Assembly (NCBI RefSeq): GCF_028372415.1
Contig: NC_092879.1
Span: 100,727,828-100,791,827 of the forward strand
Source of the DNA: Notamacropus eugenii
Taxonomy: Eukaryota; Chordata; Mammalia; Diprotodontia; Macropodidae
DNA length: 64,000 bases
Direction: 5' to 3'
Shown here: one piece after another, positions 22,900-45,904 of the stretch
Numbering within the stretch: position 1 is the first letter of the stretch
Layout of the letters: each line of letters starts with the position of its first letter
Notes under the pieces: model-generated
The model's database searches: none
Told to the model about the DNA's origin: nothing
What the model saw: only the letters and a program-made list of their open reading frames with translations
Made by a program: the position numbers and the translations under genes

Positions 22900-23895
22900 A
22901 ACTCTGCTGACATTTATTGGGCACCTATGCTGAATGCTAAGGATATACCAAGATGAAAAAAATGTGATGATTCCTGTCTTCAAATGCCTATAAAAAGGGC
23001 TCACTATTCATAAAGCACCTTCAGGCTTTGTTAGAAATGCCATCAAGTGGAAGAGAGAAAAGATTTGTTCAGTTTGGTCCCAAGGGACAGACCTAAGAGC
23101 AGAGAGACAGATAAGGACTCTGTATGAGCTAGCCCAAAGCAGGGTGGGTGGGGCTCCCTTCACAGAAGGTCTTCAAGCAAAGGCTGACTTCTCCTTGGGG
23201 ATTTTTTTTCTCTGGCCACCTGGCGGCCAACCCTTCCAACTCTGAGATTCTACAAGACAGTCTTTGACCCCAAGGATATGAGAAGCACAAAAAATTAACT
23301 GTACTAGACATTTGCTAAAAAAAAGGGGGAGGTCAGAGAGGTAGGTTGTGATTTGGTGGAGGTCAGAGATCAGGGAAGGTGGTGCCTGAGCTGGGTCTTG
23401 AAGGAAAGGAAAGGATTTTAATAAGTGAAGATGTGAGAAGATCTGTGCCAGAGCTGGAGTGAGGCATATGCAAAGCTATGGAGGTGGGAGAGGGCAGAGC
23501 AAGACTGAGGCCTAGCTAGCAGGCCAGTTTGGTTATAGCATTGTATTCATGAAAGGGGTGCTGTGTTAGGTTACTGTCAGAATGCTCAGGGCCTTGAATG
23601 CCAGACTATTTTATCTTGGGGACATGGGAAGCACCTGAAGTCTTTTGATCAGGGCAGCAGCATGGTATTTGGCAAAAGCATGGAGGGCAGATTGGAGAGG
23701 AGGATCTGGAGGTGGTGAGACCAGTTAGGAGGCCATTACAGTATTCCAGGCAAGAGGCAATGAGAGCCTGGACTTTACAGGTACAGTGGTAGTGGACATG
23801 AGGGGCTAGCTGGAAGAGAGACTGTGCAGGTAAAATGGACAGGACAGGGGAGTGGGAAAGAGGAGGTAAATAGGACACCTAAATTCTGAACCTAG
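22900..23895 (-). mobile_element. L2 LINE, antisense, interrupted by CR1/L3
   Basis: The reversed 3' end at 22,905-23,035 and the body at 23,330-23,890 (GGGTCTTGAAGGAAAGG, GGAGGCCATTACAGTATTCC, AGGCAAGAGGCAATGAGAGC) flank a CR1/L3 piece. Confidence 0.8.
23040..23265 (+). mobile_element. CR1/L3 LINE 3' end
   Basis: GGTCTTCAAGCAAAGGCTGA, then CCTTCCAACTCTGAGATTCT, the standard CR1/L3 3' end. Confidence 0.85.
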
Positions 23896-24249
23896 GTAAA
23901 CTGGGAGTGTAGTCCAGAGGCTTAGTTCCCCCAAACAGGGGAGGTGGGAGGGAGCAGTCTAGCAGATAGGCCAAGTCAATTTTCCCCATTCCAGGAACCC
24001 AGCTGCTATTCCCCCAGGAAATTAGACTTAACTGACATTTCTTCTGGAATCCTTTCCCTTTGTTCTAGATTTTGTCAGCTCTTCTAGTACGGAAATGAGC
24101 CTATGAGATTTGGGGCTCCCAGAATGACACATGAGTGTGGGGCAGGAACCACAGAGAGCTAAGCAGCCCTAGGGCTTAGTGACAGTTGGTCACAACCACT
24201 TCCCCATGCTGGGGATACGGTCATCATTTCACTGTGGGTTCCTTCTAAA

Positions 24250-24335
24250 CTCTTAAGGATTCGAAGCATGAAATAACAAAGAGTGAAATGAGCAGAACCA
24301 AGAGAACACTGTATACAGTAACAGTAATAGGCTTG
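24250..24335 (+). mobile_element. L1 LINE 3' end, sense, left part of an interrupted copy
   Basis: GAGTGAAATGAGCAGAACCA, then GAGAACACTGTATACAGTAA, the L1 ORF2 C-terminal / 3' sequence in plus orientation. It appears to continue at about 25,399. Confidence 0.8.
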
Positions 24336-25398
24336 TAAAATAATAAAACCGTTGAATTTTTTAATGTAAAACATTTCCATATTAGTCATTTTGTACAAGA
24401 AGAGTTGAATAAAAGAAAAAAGTGAAAGAAAGTGAAAAATAGCCTGCTTCAGTCTGTATTCAATCTATATCAGTTTTTACCTTGGAGTCTGCTAATGTTC
24501 CATCACGAGTCCTTTGGGATCATTGCATTGCTGAGAATAGCCAAGTCATCCTCAGCTCATCATCATCAAAGTTGCTGTTACTGTGTACGATGTTCTCCTG
24601 GCTCTGCTCACATCACTCAGTGTCAGTTCATGCAAGTCTTCCCAGGTTTTTCTGAAGTCTGCCTGCTCATCATTTCTTACAGCACAGCAGTATTCTGTCA
24701 CAATCATATACCACAACTTGTTCAGCCTTCCGCAAGAGATGGCCATCCCTTCCATTTCCAATTCTTTGCCATCACAAAAAGAGCTGCTACAAATATTTTT
24801 GTACATGTGGATCCTTCTCCCGTTTTGACGATCCCTTTGGGATACAGGTCTAGCTGTGGTATTGCTGGGTCAGAAGGGATGCAGTTTTATAGCTCTTTGG
24901 GCATTGTTCCAAATGGCTCTTCAACTCCACCAACAGTGCATTAGTGTTCCAGTTTTCCCACATCCCACATCCCCTCCAACATCAAACATTTTCCTTTTTT
25001 GTGTGTGATGTGGTACCTCAGTTTTAATTTGCATTTCTCTGATCAATAGTGTTTGAGAGAACTTTTTCATATGACTACAGACAGCTTTCATTTCTTTGTC
25101 TGAAAACTGCCTATTCATATCCTTTGACCATCTATCAATTGGGCAATGATTTGTATTTTTATAAATTTGACTCAGTTCTCTATATATTTGAGAAGTGAGG
25201 TCTTTATCAGAGATAATTGTTGCAAATTTTTTTCCTAATAATTGTGGTTGCATTGGTTTTGTTTGTGCAAAAACTTTAATTTTATAGAATCAAAATGATC
25301 TATTTTACATTTTGTAATACTCTCTATATCTTCTTTGGTCCTAACTTCTTCCCTTGTCCATAAATCTGATAGATAAACTATTCCATACTCTCCTAAAG
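24336..25398 (-). mobile_element. L1 LINE 3' end, antisense, 5' truncated, nested in a sense L1
   Basis: About 1.06 kb. The minus-strand frame at 24921-25253 reads L1 ORF2 C-terminal sequence: IYRELSQIYKNTNHCPI, RWSKDMNRQFSDKEMKAV, LLIREMQIKTEVPHHT, CGKTGTLMHCWW. A second frame at 24552-24806 carries the last residues (IVTEYCCAVRNDEQADF). It is broken and not mobile. Confidence 0.93.
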
Positions 25399-25855
25399 CA
25401 ATATTGTTTAAAGAACACTTTGAGTGACTAGGCCAATTTGAGTCTTACTCAAATCTACTACAAAGGACCAGGGAATGAAGATGTTATCCGCCTTCAAAGA
25501 ACTGATAAATGGAAGTATGTACAGTATTGGTTTCACGTGTACATGTGTGCACACACGCAAACACACACACATACACTCACACTTGTGTCTAATGGCAGCC
25601 ATCACTAGGGCAGGGTTGGCATGGGAGGGAAAAAATAGAGAAAGCACACAGAAGAGAATAAAAGAAAATTTAGAAGGAACCATGGAAAGCAGGAGATTTG
25701 AAAATGATGTGTAATACTTAGTTTTTTTTTAAAGTAAACAGGGTGAAATGGAAATTCATAGTTTTATAGAGAATCCTCTTTTTATGTTGTGCTGTGTACA
25801 TGAAAATGTTCTCTTTTTTGTCTTTATGTATTTAAGTTAAAAATGAATAAAAAAC
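25399..25855 (+). mobile_element. L1 LINE 3' UTR, sense, right part of the interrupted copy
   Basis: CAATATTGTTTAAAGAACAC, TGAGTGACTAGGCCAATTTG, GATGTTATCCGCCTTC, TGTCTAATGGCAGCCATCAC, and a terminal AAAAATGAATAAAAAAC. It resumes where the 24,250-24,335 piece stops. Confidence 0.8.
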
Positions 25856-25859
25856 AGGC

Positions 25860-26690
25860 TTTGAGGCCTGGTGATTTCATTCTGCCATGTCTGTTCATTT
25901 GGCCCATAATGTTTGCCGCTGTCCAGGTGCCTGCCTATACTGTACCCATCTATGCCATCAAACGATGGGGGAGCAGGTATCCCCTTGGGACCAAGGCAAG
26001 TGGCTCATTCAGCTTATGCTTGGCTCTGTTTTTGTCTCTGAGCTCCTGGAGGGGAGGTATTTAATGAGTCATCAGTTTCCCATGGATGCTCATTTCCTAA
26101 ATAGAGCAGAACTCCAGCTCTGGCCAGGGCTCAGCTTTAGAATGCTGCTGGTCAACACCTCTATTCCCCCTCATCTCCTGGTACACTGAGGGGGAGATGT
26201 GAGTGCCTTGAGCTCTTGCCTGGCCCTCTTGGCATCCTGGGAGTCTCTTTGTCATCTAGACTCTCTATGGAACTATGTAGACCATAGAACTCTCAGAAAG
26301 CTTGGCACATGGCTGCCAAAAAGCCCATGAGGGGCCTGAGAAGGGGCTCTCAGGGCCACAGCCATACATACTGAGATCCCTTAGCTCAGCTAGTGGGTAC
26401 ACTCAGCATCCATTGCTTGGGAAGAAGGTCTATTTGCATGTTGCTCAGGCCTGGCCCCTGGCTTTGCCTTGGAGGTGACCCAAGGTACATAGCTCTGAGA
26501 AAAGGTAGGGGGAAGGGGAGGATGTTGGCTCAGGGGCATCTTGGTCTTTGGGCCTTGGTGGCTAGGAGGTAACTCAGTTCTCTCCTTCCCTCATGGGGTG
26601 GGGGCTAGGTAACAAGAAGACCTTGTACCTTTCACAGAGCAGGGGCTCACTGGTTGGTGGGATGGGGGCCAGCACTTTGCAAACAAGTTC
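25860..26690. other. Unassigned sequence just past the EDA poly(A) site
   Basis: No repeat recognised in about 0.8 kb. It contains an ATTTGCAT octamer at about 26,433. It could hold single-copy regulatory or 3'-flanking DNA, but no function is visible. Confidence 0.35.
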
Positions 26691-26712
26691 AACCTCTCAT
26701 GGGGGAAATGCT

Positions 26713-26718
26713 TTTATT
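26713..26718 (-). terminator. EDA: EDA poly(A) signal AATAAA
   Basis: TTTATT on the plus strand gives AATAAA for EDA, followed in the transcript by a T/G-rich stretch (TTGAACTTGTTTGC). Cleavage would be near 26,690-26,700. Confidence 0.7.
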
Positions 26719-29700
26719 GGCCAAGAACAAACCATTCATTTACACAAACTTACAACCTGGCTTATATATATATACAGTATGTATACGTGATATACACAGA
26801 GTAGCTCCACCAAGCCGCAGCAGGCCTGTGCTCCCACACTAGGCATCTCCTGGGCCTGTTTGGCCCACCTGCATTGAGTCACAGAGATAGCCTATCCAAG
26901 CAAGAGGTGCCAGGCATCCCAGCCCTTCTTGGAGGGACGTGATGGGGCTTTAAGAGCAGAGTACAGAGATCTAGAGGACAGGCGGCACATTTGGGCCTCC
27001 AGCCTCCTCCAGAGCATTGGAGTCTGTCCTGGCTCCTGGATTGGGAGCAGCCCAGGCTCATCTGGTGCCAGCCTCCCATCCTAAGCTCCTTCCTACAGCC
27101 TTGCACTGGGGCTCCCAGCCCCAGGTCACACCTCTGCCCTGAGCTTGATACCAAACTTGGGGAAGAGGAAGACTCCAGAAGGTAGGGGATGCTCCCTTAC
27201 TCACTTTGGCCTGTGTGTCACCAAGTGGTTGCTGCAGAAGTAGAGCTTGGTGACTGTGACAGGGCTTTGGACCACAGGCCGCCCCCTGCGGACCTTCCTG
27301 AGCACTGCACCAGTCAGAGCACCCTACAGAAAGCATTTGCCCTTTTTCCCCACAGGGGCCTCCAGGAGCTAGTCTCATCTGTGGGACTCTTAGGTCTTTC
27401 TTACTGGAAGCAGGAAGCTCAGGGCAAACAGGGAAGGCCAAATTCTCAGCCGGCCTCTTTTCGCCTGCATGAAGCTGAGACTGGTGGGACCCGTAGGAGG
27501 TTAGTTACATCTCACTTTGGTTGAATAGCAGATCTATTAAAATGGGTTAAATAAAACCTACACGGTGACTATTTATAACATGGCCCACAGAGCCGAGACC
27601 CATCTGGGTTCTGGGTGCTGTGAGCTTAGAGCCAGAATCCTCAGGAGAATGGAAGGCCCCAGAGAGGCTATTTTAACTTTCTTCTAGGTCTGTAGATAGA
27701 GCTGGAGGAGGACCCCAGATGGACTGCACCAACCTCCCCAGCTCTACAGTCACCAAGGGTTGCACATGCAAAAGACCACTTGGGCTTTAACTGCAGAAAA
27801 GAAACCCCTTGAGGGCAGGGACAGCTTCATTCTTGTTGTGGGATCCTGGGGCCTGGCACTTAAAAAATGTGTGCTGGATTAAGTGAACTTGACCGTAAAG
27901 ACCCAACAGAGGACCATGGCAGGAGCTGGGGATACAGTGGGGGTCCAGTCAGGGTACCTTGGACACACGCAGTCCCTGGGCTCTGCAGTTGGGACCGAGT
28001 GAGCCAAAGCCATGACATGAAAGAGAAGGGCCCTCAGCACCTTTGGAGGGGGCAGGGCAGGGATTCAAATCTTTCTTCTAGTTTTCCAGCCCTCAGGGAA
28101 AGCAAAATGCATGATCAGTGAGGCATACCTCTAACTTCTCCAAATTCTTTTGACTGCAAAGTACCTTCCAAATAATTCCCCAGCCACAGGCCTCTTCTGC
28201 AACAAGCACAACAGCCCCATCCATTCTGGGAAGAGCAAAGGCCTAGTATTCGGGCAGAGCCAGAGCACCACTCTCCTCAGGGCACAGCTCCCAGCTTCTC
28301 TTTGGGAAGGGATTGGGGGTGGGGGTTGCTTGGGGCACCTTACCCCATGTTGTGCCCCACAGTTTGGGCTGAGAGAGTCGGGATGGGAGTCCATTCCCTT
28401 TCCTTGTGTCTCACTCCTGCTCTGCCAGCTTCTAGAATTGGTCTTTCTTAAGGAAGGTCTTTTAGTCCAGAGAATCTGGAGCTCTCCAAGGTACTTTCCA
28501 GTGTCATATCCACTTCTCTTCTGTGTCCCTCCCTGGGCATCAAGCTCTTGCCAGCGGGGCCCACAGGAGGTAGACACTGATTCAGTTAGTATGACAAGTC
28601 AGTACAGGGGACCAGCAGCCCTGCTTGATGCAACATCAAGTGGACATAAGGTCTGAAGATTAAGGGCCCTTTTTTCTCAGTACAGAAGCTGCCGGGCTGA
28701 CCAGTGCTGCCAAGAGCTGGACATACCAGGGCTTTGGATTTCTTCAGTAGGCTTCCAGTGCCTTTCTCGTGTGGACTGTGTAACAGCAACTCTTCTGTGT
28801 CTGGCTGTCCAAAATGTCATGAGCAGTGAGCTTTCTAGGAGGCAGAAGGCTCACACTGGGTCTGCCTTGCTACTTGGCCCCTGTGCAGGCTCTGCTGTGG
28901 TGGAAGTGGAGGAAAAGCTTTAGGACACTCAGGAAAATGAAAACATTTGTCTTGATTGGAAGCCTTGGTCTGCCCCAACTTATTGATAGGACTCTGCCTT
29001 GGACCAGGCTGAGGAACTTGGAACAATTGTTGTTGAGCACAAGTGGCCTTCTCAGAATCAGCAAAGCCTGGAGCATCCTCAAAGTTCATTTGTGAGGAAG
29101 ACTGTTGAGAATCCTGAAATCAGCTGAGGGGACTGAAGCCTTGGGGAGGCAAAGCAACTTGGTCAAGGACCCATCTGTAGGAAGCAGGAGAAGCATGATG
29201 TGAATCCAGCTTCTCTTCATCCAGGGCCAGCACCCCTTCCATTGGCTCTCACTTAGGTGTCCTATCCATGCCTAGTCCATGGGGCCTTCTGAGAGCTGGA
29301 GACTAACCTAACCTCTGGCACAGATCATGGACTCCCTTAGGGGCCTGAGTCTCATGGGGGAAGGGGAATCTTCACCCATATCTCACCCTTTCTGTGTCAG
29401 TCAGCTGGCTCAGTGGGAGTGCCAGTCTGTTCAGCATCCACCTTCAGCTCTGAGTCGTGGAGGAATTAATAGACCCTTTTGGCAGAAATCAGAGGGGCTG
29501 GTTCACGTCTAAAGTTTAGCCTCTGGAATATCTGACCTTGAAGGGATGACCAGAAATGATCTGGTCCAATCCTCTGCCAGTGGGCAAAGTCCTATAAGCA
29601 GAATGAAAGCCTTTTGTGCATAGTCACATCGAATGGGAAAGGCTCTTGGTCTCAGGCCAGGAGTCTGTTTCAACAGAAGTTGGATCTTTGGTTGGGACAA

Positions 29701-29874
29701 TGGAAACCTTAGCCAGCCTGGGATGTGTAGAGATTGTGTGTGCATGTACACATGTGTGTGTGCGTATGTGTATGTGGAGAGGGCAGCGAGTGGCCCAATC
29801 CCAGGAATTTACTGAGGGCTGAGGATGGCCCTGGAAACAGGGGAGAAGGCCATGGTCTTGTCTACTGAGTCCAG

Positions 29875-29876
<2 letters not shown>

Positions 29877-29966
<90 letters not shown>
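29877..29966 (+). repeat. (GT)45 microsatellite inside the EDA 3' UTR
   Basis: Ninety nt of pure GT on the plus strand, hence (CA)n in the EDA mRNA. Confidence 0.98.
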
Positions 29967-29968
<2 letters not shown>

Positions 29969-30799
29969 GAGGGGTGGGGATGAGGCAGGGAGGGGGCAAA
30001 CTTAAGGATAGAGGCTGGAGACCAAGTGAGGGCCTCCTCTCAGCCCAAGCAGGGGGCCATGATGGAGCCTGCAGGTTGTGAGTGTCAGAGTGGAGCAGCC
30101 AGCGAAGCCATCAGCCCCATTGTGGGCTTGTGGGGGGCAGGATGCTTACTGTCCCCCTCCCCCCTGCTTCTGTTCCTTCATACTGCATCATGGGGAAAGT
30201 CCCAATTAAAGTGAGCCTAGAAGCAGAGACTCAGGAGGAAAGTCATGTAGCCCTCATCTTGCAGAGAGGAAGGTGAAGTCAGAACTGGATAGGACTGTGA
30301 AGGTCACCTAGCCCAGGCAAGGCCCAGAGATGCTGAAGAAGATATTTAGCAAGTGGTGGAGGCAGGCTCTGAGCTCAGAATGCTAATGGGCCAGTGCTTT
30401 CTGCTCTATTTTCTCATGCTGGTTTTTCTCACCCAAGGGCCCTGAGGGTGAGGATTTGAACTGAGGCCCTCTTTGGCAGCTCCCTCCTTGGTTCTCTGCC
30501 AGTTCTTGCCCCGAAGTGCCTGCCACCACAGAGCTGGTGGTGTCAGAGTTGTCAAGGCCACAGGCCTGTGGGTGACCCCTCATCCTGAGTCTATGAAGAC
30601 TGGCCTGGCCCTCCCAAGGCCAGTGCCCCACCTACTGCCGCCCCCAGGTCCCAGCAAGCTGGCTTGCCCCAAAGCCACTCGTTAGGGGATAAATAGACCA
30701 TGAGCAGTTGGCTCTCTCCTCTGTCTCTCTTTGACTCCCTCCAAAGCAGTGCAATGGTGGGGTGGCCCCAGGCATCCTGGCCTCCCATCCTGGGAGAGT

Positions 30800-41249
<10,450 letters not shown>

Positions 41250-41479
41250 CTGCAAAGAGAGGAAAAAAGAAATTCAAATTCCTTGGCATTCCCAGGGGAG
41301 GGTCAAGGCTTCAAGGCCTACGTGTCACTTGGCAAAGTCTTTCCCTGGATCCTTCCGCTCACCCCGTGCCCTCTCTCTGCAACTCTAGATAATCTCTTTT
41401 CACTTATCTTCTCTCTCCTGCTCCTGCCTCTAACTACTCCTTCTCATCCTTTGTCGGATCATCCCCCACCAATGGTCAG

Positions 41480-42188
41480 GGTCCCTATCCCCTCATCCCA
41501 AGTGGCTGCAGTTTCAAGTTCTAGTTTCTCCCTTAGAATCTCATCTGCTACCAACTTCTCAGTTAGTTTCTCAAGTCTATATACACAGGCTTCATCTCTC
41601 TCCTGAACTCCATGACCTGTTGGACAGCTCCACCAGGGCACCTGACAGCACCTCAAAGTCAGTATGTCCAAAAGGGAATTCATTATCTTTTCCCCCAGAC
41701 CTTTCCTTCCAAACTCCCCCACGTTAGTTGAAGATGCGACCATAGTCCCAGAGTCAGGTTCCAAATATCCTTGAATCTTCTATCTCCCATTCAATCGGGC
41801 ACCAAATCTTGTCTAGTTGACCTCTATAGCATTCCTTCACATACAAGTGCCCTCCCCCCATCCCCTCCCCCTTCTCGCCACTCTCATCCCAGTGCAGGGC
41901 CTCATTACCTCCTGCCTGGACCACTGCCTGCCATCAGGTGCCCTCTTCTCTAACTCAGCCTTCCTAAAACTAAATTCTTTGTTAAAAACAAAAACAAACA
42001 AAATTTACATTTTGCTTATTATGAACTTAACCTCAATGTTTCAATATGCAAAGAACAGAAAATAGGGTTGTGTGTGAAAATATGACCTGTCATATAGTTT
42101 TGTTTTCAAGTGTATTTTATATTTAACAGCACTGTATTTACCATGGCCTTGCTTGTCTGTGAACTTCTCTCTTTTGCGTAATGTATAT

Positions 42189-42236
<48 letters not shown>

Positions 42237-42920
42237 AGGGTTTGCTGGGGACATGACTGGCTATGACTCAAGTCTAGCTGATGTATGCCTATGGATTCAA
42301 AGGAAGCAGCACTGATGGAGGGGTGGCTTCCCCAGGCCTGGGTTTCCTTGAAGACATGACTCTCAGCACCTCCTCCTCCCTTGGGCCCAAACATGGCTGC
42401 CCTTCCTACCCTCTATGGCCTCCACAGTTCAGGCCAAGGTGATGCCAGTCCTTCCCATGCTTGGGCACAATGGCAAGCTTGAGAAAGGAGTGCGGAGGTA
42501 CTCCATCTATCTCCCAGTGTGTATGAATTCTTTCTTGTCTTTTCTTTTTGACATCGTTATCACCCTCATCAACTCTTTCCTGGCTCTACCTACTACAGTC
42601 CATTCTCCATTCAGTTGTTAGTGTTACCCCCTTATTCAATAAACTCTGGTGATTCTTCATCAGTTCCAGGATCAAATTGAAAATATTCTGGCATTTCCAA
42701 GCCTTCCCATCGCACTCTTTGATCCAGTGATGCTGGCTTCCTTGTTCTTCCATCTCCAGACTCTGGATGTTTTCACTGGAAGTCTCTGCCTTCTTGCTTT
42801 AAGTCTCAGCTAAAATTCTGCCTTCTCCAGGAAGCCTTCCCTGATTCCCCCCAATCCTTGTGCCATCCCTCTGGTGATTATCTCCAATGTCTCTTCCCTG
42901 TAGCTTGTTTGGACGTTAGC
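41480..42920 (+). mobile_element. L2-type LINE, sense, interrupted (EDA intron 2)
   Basis: The RT-distal part at about 41,490-41,970 (CATGACCTGTTGGACAGCTC, CAAAGTCAGTATGTCC, CTCATTACCTCCTGCCTGGA) and the 3' part at about 42,590-42,915 (CCTTCTCCAGGAAGCCTTCC) flank about 600 nt of other sequence with a (GT)n. Confidence 0.75.
42187..42234 (+). repeat. (GT)n microsatellite
   Basis: About 48 nt, TATGTGTATG then pure GT. Confidence 0.97.
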
Positions 42921-43785
42921 TGATCTCACTTGACCTTCATGACAAGCCTGCATGGTAGGCAACGGAAGTGCTGGGAGACCCATTTGGAGCCAGGCTCAAG
43001 GCCAAGACCCTGCTGACTTTGAGCCCAGGCTGTGGCCCACCTTGGTGCTAGAGACAGGACTGTTGTCCACAGGGTAAAGGGAGGGTAGCGGCAGCTTATT
43101 TTACCCATCATGCTTTAATTTGACCGTTATTACAAGAAGATGGATGATGGTAATCCATCCATGTGGGGAACACATGCTCGCCTAGCGTAATTTAGCATAA
43201 GTGAACAGGCACTTGAAAAGGAGTGTCAACAGTTTCACTGACAGTGAAGTCACAGACAATTTCATGGAAATAACTTCTAAGGAAAATGATCCCAACCGGT
43301 TCAGGGAACTCAGGCGATCCAAGCCTTTTTTAGAATAGTCCCGACTTGGGTGCCAGCCCTTGATGGGGAGGAGCATGGAAGTCAGAGCGTGAAGCCAAAA
43401 GGGGGCCAAGTGTTCCAGGCCCTAGGCCTGAAGGGGGTGACCTCCAGTCCATCACTTGACTCCAGTGGGCCTCAGTTTCCTCATGGATTTGTTATGAGGA
43501 ATGAGATAATGTTTGCAAAGTGATTTTTAGGAGTTGGATACCTTTTGGTTTTTTTCTCACAGTCATTCCCAATATCTCCGATTAGTTTTTTCTTGTCACA
43601 AACTGACCAAAGGAGCACAAATGAGTGGCCAGGCCCCTGTTCTGCTGAGGCTTTCTCTACTGGGACTCTCTCCTTCTCTACTGAGGGAAAGGAGGTATGA
43701 CTCATCACCTATTCTTTGGGACCAAGATTGGTCACTGTATTTAATCTATTTTTTATGTGGCTCTAGTCATGTCTACTGGTCTCAT
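42921..43785. other. EDA intron 2, unassigned
   Basis: No repeat or exon recognised. The stretch 43,100-43,340 (ACACATGCTCGCCTAGCGTA onwards) looks single-copy and non-coding. Confidence 0.35.
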
Positions 43786-43787
43786 TG

Positions 43788-43985
43788 GTTCCTGGAGGCA
43801 GGAAGACCTGAGTTCAAATGCGACCTCAGATACTTAGTAGCTGTATGACTTTGACCAAGTTGCCTACTTTTCATTTGCCTTAGTTTCCTCATCTATAAAA
43901 TGGGGATCATAATAGCACCTACCTATGAAGGGTTGTTGTGATGATCAAGTGAGATCATATCTGTAAAGCATTTAGCACAGTGCAT
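43788..43985 (+). mobile_element. Marsupial MIR/CORE-SINE
   Basis: GCAGGAAGACCTGAGTTCAA, CATCTATAAAATGGGGATCA, GTGATGATCAAGTGAGATC and GTAAAGCATTTAGCACAGTG. It is followed at once by (CA)n. Confidence 0.9.
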
Positions 43986-43987
43986 CA

Positions 43988-44057
<70 letters not shown>
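43988..44057 (+). repeat. (CA)n microsatellite at a SINE 3' end
   Basis: About 70 nt of pure CA between a SINE and an L1 fragment. Confidence 0.97.
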
Positions 44058-44058
<1 letters not shown>

Positions 44059-44059
44059 C

Positions 44060-44215
44060 TTGTTCCCTTCCCTGCTGTTCTGCTCACTTCAGGCTGCATC
44101 AGATCAGACAAGTGTTCCCAAGTGTCTCCGAACTTCTCAAACATTTTGTTTCTTGTAGGGCAATAATATTCCATCACCTTCACACCTGGGCATAGCTTGG
44201 CCCCTCCCACTTTCA
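44060..44215 (-). mobile_element. L1 LINE ORF2 C-terminal fragment, antisense
   Basis: The minus frame reads VMEYYCPTRNKMFEKFGDTW then HLSDLMQPEVSRTAG, similar to the end of L1 ORF2. Confidence 0.8.
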
Positions 44216-45024
44216 TCAGGTCTTTCTTTTGCCTTTCACCTCCTTGGGGGAACGCCCCTCGAGGACATCACAGGGATGATGAAAGTAGTCTCAACAGTTG
44301 GGTGACTCTGGGTCCAGGGTTCTACTCATGGAAACCTTGAGCTGCCTCTCCAGGAATAGCTCTGTGACCGCTGCAGGCCCTCTCAGCAGGGGCATGCTCT
44401 CCCAAGTGCTGAACAGTCAGTTCAGAGGGTCCTCAGTGCACTTGAGGGCACTGCTTTCTTTCCCTATTAGCCATGGGGGGGCATCTCAATGCTATACCCT
44501 CAGACAAGGGCCTCAGCAGCCACCAGGGGTGATGGCTTCTCATGACCTGATCAGCTTCCTTTCAGCCATTCAGGGACAGGCTAAGGGTCTCCCATGACAA
44601 CCTCTCAGCTTTCTGAGTCCTAAGTCTTGGCCGTCTCCTTTCCAGCCAACTGAGAGAAGGGCTCCCTGTCCACCCCCCTCACACCTCCATCCTGATTGGT
44701 TCTGGGTGATGGTGGAGCCCAAACAGGTGGCACAGGCCATGTGCCCCTCATGGCACCTGCTTGTTTCCTGCTTGTTCTGAAAGCTGTAGGAGAAAGACTT
44801 GGCAAAGATATGGCTCCTATAGGTGCTTCCACCTGTCAGCTGTGCAAACCCAACCCCGAGCCAGGAGGCCATTCCAGTGTTTGCGCCCTCCAGAGTACTT
44901 TAGGAGCTTAGACAGGAACTAGCATCTAGGAAGAACTAGGGTTCTTCCTCTTCTGCTGTGGCCCCCACTCTCACTCCCCTTCAGCTCCCTGCCTCAAGAC
45001 CTTCAGGAAGGCAGAGCGCCAGGA

Positions 45025-45255
45025 TAGGAAAAGCCTGCGACTCAGCAGATGAAGGTTCAAGTCTCTGCTAGCCACTCCCTAGTTAGATGGCCTTGGAAAA
45101 GCCACTCACCTTCAATTTAATAGCCTTTGAAATTGGAATAACAACACTTGCACAACCCACCTCAAAGGCTTATGAAGGAGATCCCATGAGTATCTGGGGG
45201 CCAAGGAGTACAGGGCACTACCCATCTGCAAAAGTTTGTTGAATGAATAAATGTG
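45025..45255 (+). mobile_element. MIR-type SINE
   Basis: ATGAAGGTTCAAGTCTCTGC, CTTGGAAAAGCCACTCACC, then GTTTGTTGAATGAATAAATG. Confidence 0.65.
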
Positions 45256-45904
45256 GTGAGGACTACTGCTCTGGGCATAGCAAAGACTTGGCCAAGTGTT
45301 TGGAAGGGAAGGAAAGGATTGGGTGGAGGGCACGGTGGGCAGAGGCTGGAGGTGCTAGGATAGGCTGAACCAAAGGCCCCACAGGGAGCCCTCAGTGTTT
45401 ATTCCATCTACTAGCCTGCTCTATCTCAACACTCTGTAAATAGTGACCAAAGAAGTGGGTAGTGAGCCTAAGGATATGGGCAGGATGGAACCCCATTGAT
45501 TCAAACCACATGAGATGCCCACATCTGTGGCCCTATGCCAATACCCACAGCTCTGCCAGAGGAGACCAGAAAGAACCAGTGGGGAGAGGGGGATAAGCCT
45601 TTTACACAGGCACCAAAACACTTATGAAGTGGGAAATGGCAGGGGTTCCATGGCCTCCCAGAGATGTGGCAAAGGCTGCCTTCTGGTGCTGGAGGCCTGG
45701 GCCAATTCGTGACAGACCCATTTACAGGGCACATTTTCTGCCTCTAGATCTGTCCAGTTAATCATGACATACTATGTTTTCAGGCCCCCTTGATGCACCT
45801 TGTGGCTCATGTCACAATCCAGGTCCAACTAGAACCTCAGAATCTGAGATGGAAGGAATCTCAGAGAGCACCTGCTTTAACACCTATCTAAATGAGAAAC
45901 CATG

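Larger units (their letters stand above)
26695..30799 (-). other. EDA: EDA 3' UTR (about 4.1 kb)
   Basis: From the EDA stop to the first AATAAA found on the minus strand. I recall a human EDA 3' UTR of similar length, which supports this extent. It holds no gene of its own. Inside are a long (GT)n at 29877-29966, MIR-like remnants near 29,090-29,260 and 30,295-30,400, and otherwise single-copy-looking sequence. The many short open frames here are noise. Confidence 0.7.

Noticed and set aside
24921-25253. A 110-codon minus-strand frame as a host gene
   Set aside because: It is the L1 ORF2 C-terminus. The same holds for 13005-13385 and part of 43989-44216.
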